This document shows, in pieces, positions 26,162 to 32,250 of a stretch of DNA of 32,250 bases. Under the pieces are notes generated by a model, which saw only the letters and a program-made list of their open reading frames with translations, did not search any database and was not told where the DNA came from. Position numbers and translations under genes: made by a program. Location: contig JAPORU010000102.1 in NCBI GenBank assembly GCA_026710045.1, positions 1 through 32,250 of the forward strand, given 5' to 3'. Origin of the DNA: Aestuariivita sp. Lineage in GTDB: Bacteria; Pseudomonadota; Alphaproteobacteria; Rhodobacterales; Rhodobacteraceae. The stretch's first letter is position 1. Each line of letters opens with the position of its first letter.

Positions 26162-28730
26162 TGACGATTCGACCCGGAACGACAATGACTGTCTTAGGTA
26201 ACGCATCGCCGAGAGCGCTTTTGACAGTTTGAGTTGAAAGTGCGATTTGCTCGATTTCATGGGTTGAAGCATTTTTGGCGACATCAATTTCTGTACGGCG
26301 TTTTCCGTTTATCTGAATCGGTAAAGTTATGATGTCTGATATAAGATAAACGTCATCGGCCTGCGGCCACGGTGCCTGAATAATCAACCCTTTTTCACCT
26401 TGCATGGCCCAGATTTCCTCTGCAATATGCGGAGTCACCGGTGACATCAGTTGTGCAAGTGTTGTCATCGCTTGTCGCTTGACGGTTTGCGATGCTTTAG
26501 ACTTGGATAGTGTATTTTCAAAGGCGTAAAGTTTGCTGATTGCCGCGTTAAAGCCGAAACTCTCAAAACCTTGTGTAACATCGAAGATTGTCTTGTGCAT
26601 TGCTTGAAGAAGCTCTTTATCATGATCTTTTACGGCGTCCCCTGAATGTTCCGGATCGAGCTGAGATATTTTTTGAGATAAGGTCCACACGCGCGCAAGG
26701 TGTCGATGTGCGGCCTCCACACCCGCTGATGTCCATTCGACATCGCGCTCAGGCGGGGAATCGCTCAGAACGAACCAGCGAATGGTATCTGCACCATATT
26801 TTGAAATGATGTTGACGGGGTCGACAACATTTTTCTTCGATTTTGACATTTTTGCCGACGGGAAAATCTGAACCTTTTCTCCCGTCGACTTTACGGTCTG
26901 GGTATGCAGATCGATGTCTTCCGGAAAGTGGTAGACCGGATATCCTTCCACATTTGTCGTCTGATAAATGGAGTGTGTTACCATTCCTTGTGTAAAGAGA
27001 GCGTTGAAGGGCTCGGAACATGATTCGGGAAGATGTCCGGTGATGTGCATGGCACGTGCAAAAAAGCGTGAATAGAGTAGATGCAGAATCGCATGTTCGA
27101 TACCACCGATGTATTGATCAACATTCATCCAATAAGCAATTTCCTCAGGATCGGTTGGTGTCTTGGCGTGTGGGGCAGTGAAGCGGGCATAATACCACGA
27201 ACTATCGACAAATGTATCCATTGTGTCGGTTTCGCGTACAGCCTCATCGCCACAAATCGGACAGGTTGTATGCTTCCATGTGGGATGCTGCTCAAGTGGG
27301 TTTCCAAGGGTATCGAAGCTGACGTCATCAGGAAGTTGAATTGGTAAGTTTTCTTTTTTTTCAGGCACCACCCCGCAGGTCGGACAATATATAATCGGAA
27401 TCGGACATCCCCAGTATCTCTGGCGGGACAGACCCCAATCACGAAGCCGATACTTAGTGACCCCCTTTCCTATTTTGAATGATTCGCTGTAGGAGATAGC
27501 GGCTGCAATGGCGTCACGGCCACTTTGTTCATTTTCTCCAGCGAGCTTTTTAATGTATCGCACTTTCTGAGACTCGGGTGGAACGTAAGCGTCACCACCT
27601 TGTTCGGGACGAATGAACAGGCCGTCATCACTAAGCGGCACAAATGTAGAGATCACAGGGAGTTTGTACTTTTTAGCGAAATCAAGGTCGCGCCTGTCAT
27701 GTGCGGGGCAACCAAAGATGGCGCCTGTCCCATAATCCATCAAGATAAAGTTGGCCACATAAACCGGAAGTTCCCAATGTTCATCAATCGGATGCTTGAC
27801 GCGAAGTCCGGTATCAAAACCGCGTTTCTCCGCTTTCTCAAGAGTTTCCTCGTCGGTGCTTTCGGCACGGCACAGAGCACTAAATTTGGCGAGTTGAGAA
27901 TTCGTTGCCTCCAGTTCCCTGGAAATCAGATGATCCGGTGAAAGTGCGATGAAGGAAGCGCCGAGAAGTGTGTCGGGGCGTGTTGTGTAGACTTCAATCT
28001 GTTTTGTGCCTGCAACTGCGTTAACAAGTGGGAAAGAAATTTCGATACCAGATGACATCCCGATCCAGTTTTCCTGCATTTTCTTGACATTGGTTGGCCA
28101 GTTATCCAAGTGCTCCAATTGGTTCAGCAGTTCTTCACTCATGTCCGAAATCTTGAAAAACCACTGATTGAGTTCGCGGCGCTCCACTTGCACTCCTGAC
28201 CGCCAGCCCTTGCCATCAATGACCTGTTCATTCGCAAGTACAGTCATTTCAACGGGATCCCAGTTCACAGCGGCTTTCTTGCGATAAACAAGAGCGGCCT
28301 CAAGCATATCGATAAATAAAGATTGCTGATGGCCGTAATACTCGACATCGCAGGTTGCGAACATTCGAGACCAATCCAACCCAAAACCAAGGGGCTTTAG
28401 CTGAGAAATCATATCCTCAATATTTTTATAGGTCCACTCTTTGGGATGTTTCCCAGAGTCTCGTGCTGCATTTTCAGCGGGCAACCCGAATGCATCGAAG
28501 CCCATAGGGTGCAGGACACTATGGCCCGTTGCAATTTTATAGCGTGTAATGACGTCTCCCATGGTATAGTTTCGGACGTGGCCAATATGTATTCTCCCGG
28601 ACGGGTACGGAAACATCTCAAGTACGTAGTACTTCGGCTTTTTCGAACTGCGTGCGGCCCGAAATATCTCTGCTTGCTCCCAAGCGGATTGCCATCGGGG
28701 TTCAATGGTTGCGGGACTGTAGTGGGTCAT
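26148..28730 (-). CDS. leuS: Leucyl-tRNA synthetase
   Basis: Class I synthetase charging tRNA-Leu, 860 residues from the ATG at 28730. Motifs: [17 protein letters not shown] with HIGH at 48-51, the LeuS editing-domain threonine-rich motif [29 protein letters not shown], the zinc-type cysteine pairs CPTCG and [21 protein letters not shown], and the KMSKS loop in AKMSKSKKN. The frame is open to 28844, but family resemblance begins at [13 protein letters not shown], so 28730 is chosen; an ATG at 28760 is an alternative. It follows the DUF3576 gene by 70 bases and overlaps lptE by 14. Confidence 0.97.
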   Translation of the reverse strand: MTHYSPATIEPRWQSAWEQAEIFRAARSSKKPKYYVLEMFPYPSGRIHIGHVRNYTMGDVITRYKIATGHSVLHPMGFDAFGLPAENAARDSGKHPKEWTYKNIEDMISQLKPLGFGLDWSRMFATCDVEYYGHQQSLFIDMLEAALVYRKKAAVNWDPVEMTVLANEQVIDGKGWRSGVQVERRELNQWFFKISDMSEELLNQLEHLDNWPTNVKKMQENWIGMSSGIEISFPLVNAVAGTKQIEVYTTRPDTLLGASFIALSPDHLISRELEATNSQLAKFSALCRAESTDEETLEKAEKRGFDTGLRVKHPIDEHWELPVYVANFILMDYGTGAIFGCPAHDRRDLDFAKKYKLPVISTFVPLSDDGLFIRPEQGGDAYVPPESQKVRYIKKLAGENEQSGRDAIAAAISYSESFKIGKGVTKYRLRDWGLSRQRYWGCPIPIIYCPTCGVVPEKKENLPIQLPDDVSFDTLGNPLEQHPTWKHTTCPICGDEAVRETDTMDTFVDSSWYYARFTAPHAKTPTDPEEIAYWMNVDQYIGGIEHAILHLLYSRFFARAMHITGHLPESCSEPFNALFTQGMVTHSIYQTTNVEGYPVYHFPEDIDLHTQTVKSTGEKVQIFPSAKMSKSKKNVVDPVNIISKYGADTIRWFVLSDSPPERDVEWTSAGVEAAHRHLARVWTLSQKISQLDPEHSGDAVKDHDKELLQAMHKTIFDVTQGFESFGFNAAISKLYAFENTLSKSKASQTVKRQAMTTLAQLMSPVTPHIAEEIWAMQGEKGLIIQAPWPQADDVYLISDIITLPIQINGKRRTEIDVAKNASTHEIEQIALSTQTVKSALGDALPKTVIVVPGRIVNVVI

Positions 28731-28800
28731 TCTCTTGTAGCTCTTGTGAGACAAATGCATTGCAAGGTCGTGATCGACCTGAGAAAATTTGGTTTGACGA

Positions 28801-29307
28801 TTAGAAACGGCTGTCTGCGATACGCATTTGGCGTGCACGGGCAAGAATTGCGTCTTCGACCGCCCGAGTGGTGTTTTCTGTAACAGGCCCTCTCCGCGTC
28901 ACCAGTGCCACTCTGAGTGCGCGGGCTTCAAGTGCAGGATCGGTGATATGCACAGTGGCTCGATATTCGGTCGTACCACCGGGAGGGGTGCCATAGTCCG
29001 TAGAAATAATGCCGGTGAAGGGATCAATGGTATTGATCGGTAGAAATTCGAGGACTTCAAGGGCCGCACTCCAGAGGTAGCGGTTGACAGCCACGGTTTG
29101 GTCGCTACGATCCGGTCCAAAGAGGTCCCAGATCGATGTCCCATCTGATTCTTCCTCCGACCCTGCGGCGATACGACTTGATGTCGAACCTAGATTGCTT
29201 GCTTGATCGCCGTCGGTAAAATTTTCCGAAGTAGAGCTTCCGCAACCTACCAAGCTGAGACAGAAAAAGAGGAGACATGATGACTTCATTGTAGTCGAAA
29301 AAGTCAT
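28801..29307 (-). CDS. DUF3576 domain-containing lipoprotein
   Basis: A lipoprotein of unknown function, 168 residues. The signal peptide [19 protein letters not shown] carries the lipobox LVGC with the lipidated cysteine at 22. After a serine- and glutamate-rich linker, the DUF3576 domain begins at [33 protein letters not shown] and ends with [15 protein letters not shown]. The start at 29307 is supported by AAGGA 8 bases upstream; an ATG at 29289 would also leave the lipobox intact. This gene directly upstream of leuS is a recurrent alphaproteobacterial arrangement and likely heads the leuS-lptE-holA operon. Residue 19 onward suggests outer- or inner-membrane anchoring facing the periplasm. 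Confidence 0.88.
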   Translation of the reverse strand: MTFSTTMKSSCLLFFCLSLVGCGSSTSENFTDGDQASNLGSTSSRIAAGSEEESDGTSIWDLFGPDRSDQTVAVNRYLWSAALEVLEFLPINTIDPFTGIISTDYGTPPGGTTEYRATVHITDPALEARALRVALVTRRGPVTENTTRAVEDAILARARQMRIADSRF

Positions 29308-29786
29308 TTGATGGATCCTTGTCTATCAGTCCATACTTAGAGCAATAACATGTAATAATCGATTATCAGTCATGATCAAAAATCGATAAAAAGACATTGA
29401 TAACATATTTTAATAATCAGTTTTCTCTGAATAGTAAAACAGAAAGGAAACTAGGTTAGACCCAACGTAAATAATACCATATACTGTATTTTATGCATCA
29501 ATTAAAACGGTATAATGGGGGTCTCCGGATCTTTAGGTCATGTTTTTAGAGTGAAATTTATTACTGATATCGAATAAGACATCACTGGACAAAAATTTTG
29601 TTTGTGTAAAACGCAGAAGGTTATGTGTTTCGCTAGAATACTGTGGCATTGCTGCATCAATATATGCTACTTTTGCAGTGCTGCCCTGTTATATGCTTGC
29701 TGAAATTATTGTTTCCTATGATAGGAGAACGAGTGCACAAACTGCCATTAAGTTTTAGCACAATAAATTAACCAGAGGGTAAAGTT
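29308..29786. promoter_or_regulatory. AT-rich leader region of the intact porin
   Basis: About 480 bases between divergent genes. It should hold the promoters of the DUF3576-leuS operon (leftward) and of porin A1 (rightward), but I see no convincing -35/-10 pair. A perfect 13-base palindrome TCCTATGATAGGA lies at 29714-29726, 60 bases before the porin start, and could be an operator. AGAGGG at 29774-29779 is the porin ribosome binding site. None of this leader is recognisable in front of the three damaged copies. Confidence 0.4.
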
Positions 29787-30746
29787 ATGAAAAAAATTCT
29801 TTTAGCCACGACCGCGGTGATTGCCACAGCGGGTATGGCTGCGGCGGAAGTAACATTCGGCGGCCTCGGGCGATTTGGCGTTCATTATAGTGAAGCCAAT
29901 AAAGACAAACCAGAAGGTGATACGAATCTCGAAAGCCGGTTGCGGCTACAAGTAGACATGTCCACCCAGAGCGATGCGGGAATTGAACTCGGTGGCCGAT
30001 TCCGTGCCCAATATGACGACAAAGTAGGAAAAGCGACTGACCCTGCGAAATGGAGCGGTGGGCGTCTGCATGCATCCATGGGTCCCGTGAGAATTGAGGT
30101 TGGCAATGTTTCGGATGCGCTTGATTCTATGCCAGGACTTTATCTGCCGACCACGTCGGTCGGAACCGGCCTCAATTATATGGACCCCGGTATGGTGGCC
30201 TTGAACGACTTCAGAGGGTTTTCGAGCAACGGTCCGGGTGTCGTGAATGGCATCAATTTTGTCTACAGCATGGGGGATCTGAATCTCCTCGTCAATTCGA
30301 ACGATGGCAGTGAGGCGGACGACAGTGATGACCATGTCTCCGGGTATATCTCCTACAAGATTAACGGCTGGCAGATCGCACTCGCCGGTCTCGATTCGCA
30401 GGACGACAAGAACATCCTTGTTGGTACCGTGACCGGTGATCTCGGCTTTGCCGGTGTTGGCCTGTCATACGCGAACAACGAGAACGCGGGAGGCACGGCT
30501 GCCGACCCCGACGATGTCGGCAAGGTGCGTCTCTATGGTCATATCCCGGTGGGCATGGCAACGGAAGTGGTCGTCTGGGGCGCCAATCAAAGTGATCCTG
30601 TCATGGATTCTACAGATGACGGTGGTTCCTTCGGCATCGATGTCGAGCATCACCTCGGTGGGGGTGTCACGGCGGTCGCCGGTGTCAGTGATTCAATCGG
30701 TGACAATGCCACCCAGGCGTCCGCGGGCATCTTCTTTAAGTTTTGA
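29787..30746 (+). CDS. Outer-membrane porin A1 (intact, Rhodobacter-type)
   Basis: A general diffusion porin, 319 residues, forming a 16-strand trimeric barrel in the outer membrane if it follows its family. The signal peptide MKKILLATTAVIATAGMAAA is complete with cleavage before EVTF; the mature part starts EVTFGGLGRFGVHYSEANKD, carries an acidic loop region (PGLYLPTTSVGTGLNYMDPGM, then VNSNDGSEADDSDDH) likely facing the pore or outside, and ends with the outer-membrane terminal phenylalanine in SAGIFFKF. AGAGGG stands 7 bases before the ATG. It is the only porin in the window with a working 5' end, and its last third is nearly identical in DNA to copy A2. It converges on copy B2 across a shared hairpin. 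Confidence 0.92.
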   Translation: MKKILLATTAVIATAGMAAAEVTFGGLGRFGVHYSEANKDKPEGDTNLESRLRLQVDMSTQSDAGIELGGRFRAQYDDKVGKATDPAKWSGGRLHASMGPVRIEVGNVSDALDSMPGLYLPTTSVGTGLNYMDPGMVALNDFRGFSSNGPGVVNGINFVYSMGDLNLLVNSNDGSEADDSDDHVSGYISYKINGWQIALAGLDSQDDKNILVGTVTGDLGFAGVGLSYANNENAGGTAADPDDVGKVRLYGHIPVGMATEVVVWGANQSDPVMDSTDDGGSFGIDVEHHLGGGVTAVAGVSDSIGDNATQASAGIFFKF

Positions 30747-30771
30747 TCTGCCAGACATCCCTTAAGAATGA

Positions 30772-30799
30772 GAAGGGCGAGTTCGATGACTCGCCCTTC
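30772..30799. terminator. Bidirectional terminator hairpin between second porin pair
   Basis: GAAGGGCGAGT (30772-30782) pairs perfectly with ACTCGCCCTTC (30789-30799) around a 6-base loop. Its stem sequence matches the core of the hairpin at 17148-17187, but the loop has changed and the outer part of the stem is lost. It lies between the stops of the convergent porins A1 and B2. Confidence 0.8.
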
Positions 30800-30845
30800 G
30801 TTAAGTTCATTAACGTCTACGCATATTACTGCGTTTTAGTAATAT

Positions 30846-31691
30846 TTAGAAAGCAAATTGAATTTCAGCGGATACGACATCGCCCAGATCATTCACGGCG
30901 GCGGAACTGCTGTATCCACCAATTGCCTTAACGCCACCACCGAGGTCGTGTGCGACCTCAAGTCCAAAGGAACCGCCATCGTTGGTTCCATTTGGCTCTT
31001 CATCCGCTCCCCAAACTATAAGTGATGTGGTACCGAATGGGATGTTCGCATGAAATCTTACTTTATCAGCATCGTCATCGGCTGGCCCCGCATTCGCGTT
31101 TCTTGCAAACGCTCCACCAACGGTGGCAAAACCTAAGTCACCCATTACAGAAAGGGCTGTGATATCATGTCCGTCTTCAGCATCCAATGCTCCGGCAGCA
31201 ACAGTCCAACCAGACATCGTATAAGCGACATGACCTGCAACCTCCTCGTTGTCACTGTCTGTTGCCGAAAGAAATACCTTTAAGCCCGCCATACTGTACT
31301 GCAAGTTTGCGCCATTTACTGCACCACCGGCTTGCGAGGCGAACCCTACGATAGGATTAATGGCGACACTTCCGTTGAGCGTCGGAATTGCAGCCGTGCC
31401 GGCACTTCGTCCGGGGAGGGCGTCAATAGCGTCAGCAATGTTCCCAACTTGGAGCGTTACCGGGCCCATTACGGCGTGTAACCGGCCACCGCTTACATCT
31501 CTTGACGTGATCGCGGCATCGCTTTGATTGTAACGATAACGAGCAAACCCTCCAAATTCGATTCCTGCATCACTTTGCGTGACCGCTGTAAAATCTAAGT
31601 TTAAGCGACTGAGTAAATTCGTTTCATTTTTTGGAGCTACATTTGCTTCCTTACCCTCCTTCCGCTCAATGTGCGCCCGGATGGGATGCAA
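30846..31691 (-). pseudogene. Porin copy B2, 5'-truncated
   Basis: A type B porin related to copy B1, convergent with A1. Homology covers RLNLDFTAVTQSDAGIEFGG through to the terminal phenylalanine in VSAEIQFAF, including SAGTAAIPTLNGSVAINPIVGFASQ and GGSFGLEVAHDLGGGVKAIGG. It lacks the B1-specific insertion near residue 150. The N-terminal sequence from the ATG at 31691 (MHPIRAHIERKEG) is not porin-like: homology stops near KEAN at about 31640, so the signal peptide and first strand are missing. The foreign 5' part belongs to the GC-rich segment that continues to about 32.1 kb, so the junction looks like a recombination or insertion breakpoint. Confidence 0.78.
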
Positions 31692-31803
31692 CGAACCTCT
31701 TTCCTACCAACAGCCGTGCGGTGCAAGAGCACCCGACCTGTCACCGCCTCTCTTTCGACACGACGGATATGAGAAGGGCCCTTGGGAGGATTTTCCGGGA
31801 GCG

Positions 31804-32046
31804 TTATCGCGGCAATCCAACCAGAATGCCAAAGAATGCAAATCCGGCCGCAATGACCGCAATGGTGATGACAAGCTGGGCGATCCCGATCCCGACAATC
31901 CACCGTTGATTGTCCTTGTCGCGCTTCTCAGCTTCGGCTGTCATTTGATCGAGCTTTGCGGAGATATCGGCTTTCAACACGTCAAAATCCTTCTTGAGTA
32001 ATTCGATACGGTGCGCAAGTTCGCGGTTGTCCGGGTCATCGTCCAT
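31804..32046 (-). CDS. Small coiled-coil membrane protein
   Basis: An 80-residue protein: an N-terminal charged, heptad-like coiled coil (about residues 8-45, NRELAHRIELLKKDFDVLKA and on), a basic DKDNQRW hinge, and one C-terminal membrane segment (about 50-75, VGIGIAQLVITIAVIAAGFA). AAAGGA lies upstream of the ATG at 32046, at 13 bases, so the start is plausible but not strong. The layout resembles short coiled-coil plus single-TM proteins often seen in phage, plasmid and island DNA (DUF1640-like); no firm family call. It lies in a GC-richer segment wedged between porin fragments, which suggests separate origin. Confidence 0.6.
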   Translation of the reverse strand: MDDDPDNRELAHRIELLKKDFDVLKADISAKLDQMTAEAEKRDKDNQRWIVGIGIAQLVITIAVIAAGFAFFGILVGLPR

Positions 32047-32174
32047 TCCCGTACCCTAATCCTTTGCGTCCTGTCCGTCAATCGGATGGGTTGCCCTCTC
32101 TTGGCGACCGCGGCATGCGTATGTGTGCGAACAGCAAGAACGGTGTTCATCGGATGTATGTTATGGGTCCGTTC

Positions 32175-32213
32175 GGACGGCAAGCGCAAGCGGGCGTGAA
32201 GTTCAATTTCTGA
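32175..32213 (+). pseudogene. 3' end of a further porin copy
   Basis: The last codons before the TGA at 32211-32213 read QAQAGVKFNF, the typical C-terminal beta-strand with terminal phenylalanine of bacterial porins and close to the TQASAGIFFKF ends of copies A1 and A2. The frame further upstream does not resemble a porin. The match is short, but a third copy of the porin terminator hairpin follows immediately. Confidence 0.45.
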
Positions 32214-32232
32214 GTCGTTCCAGAAAAAGAGG

Positions 32233-32250
32233 GCGAGTCTGAAGACTCGC
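32233..32250. terminator. Third porin-type terminator hairpin, at window edge
   Basis: GCGAGTC (32233-32239), loop TGAA, GACTCGC (32244-32250). With the preceding GG it repeats the stem core of the hairpin at 17148-17187. The right arm runs off the window, so its full length is unknown. It implies another porin gene, or its convergent partner, just outside. Confidence 0.65.

Noticed and set aside
26162-26287. Longer LptE start inside leuS
   Set aside because: It would bury the lipoprotein signal peptide about 60 residues deep.
28731-28844. Longer LeuS start
   Set aside because: The 38 extra residues do not resemble LeuS; the family N-terminus starts at [13 protein letters not shown].
31637-31909. 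Several overlapping frames on both strands right of porin B2
   Set aside because: Mutually overlapping, GC-driven, and without domains; only the 80-residue coiled-coil/TM frame is distinctive.
1-32250. CRISPR array or defence cluster
   Set aside because: No regularly spaced short repeats, and no Cas, restriction-modification, toxin-antitoxin or other defence gene was recognised.

Overview
The window reads as chromosomal DNA of an alphaproteobacterium. The signs are a gene run encoding a DUF3576 lipoprotein, LeuS, LptE and HolA, an adjoining fabB-fabI pair, a DUF2794 protein, a tldE/pmbA-cysQ-lpxK cluster, a DUF2125 periplasmic protein and Rhodobacter-type porins. The organism is Gram-negative (LpxK, LptE, porins, lipoproteins). 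I cannot place it below class. Base composition leans AT overall, but the porin copies and the segment at about 31.7-32.1 kb are visibly richer in GC.

Layout. 0-1.1 kb: a short-chain dehydrogenase broken by a frameshift. 1.5-7.3 kb: metabolic genes on the + strand (a PLP-dependent amino-acid decarboxylase, an HpcH/HpaI aldolase, aspartate-semialdehyde dehydrogenase, an M17 leucyl aminopeptidase overlapping an NlpC/P60 peptidase). 7.3-8.1 kb: an IS110-family remnant and decayed sequence. 8.3-13.0 kb: a DUF2794 protein, a PaaI thioesterase overlapping a PaaK phenylacetate-CoA ligase, and fabB overlapping fabI. 13.0-14.0 kb: no confident gene. 14.0-16.1 kb: a YggS-type PLP protein (minus) and a tyrosine recombinase (plus). 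16.2-18.2 kb: two convergent porin copies without usable signal peptides. 18.9-29.3 kb: a conserved housekeeping block, mostly minus strand (lpxK, cysQ, tldE, DUF2125, SDR, holA, lptE, leuS, DUF3576). 29.8-31.7 kb: a second convergent porin pair, of which only the + copy is intact. 31.8-32.25 kb: a small coiled-coil membrane protein and what looks like the 3' end of a further porin at the window edge.

Most of the block genes serve envelope or macromolecule upkeep: lipid A phosphorylation (LpxK), LPS export (LptE), leucine tRNA charging, the replication clamp loader (HolA) and type II fatty-acid synthesis (FabB, FabI). PaaI and PaaK point to activation of phenylacetate.

The most interesting feature is the porin family. 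One complete gene (29787-30746, with signal peptide and ribosome binding site) lies near three relatives (16157-17128, 17230-18234, 30846-31691) that keep the mature beta-barrel coding sequence but have lost a working 5' end. They are arranged as two convergent A>/<B modules about 13.6 kb apart, each with a related hairpin between its genes, and a third copy of that hairpin sits at the right edge. A tyrosine recombinase abuts one truncated copy. This could be a reservoir of silent porin cassettes feeding an expression site, or simply decaying duplicates; the sequence alone cannot decide.
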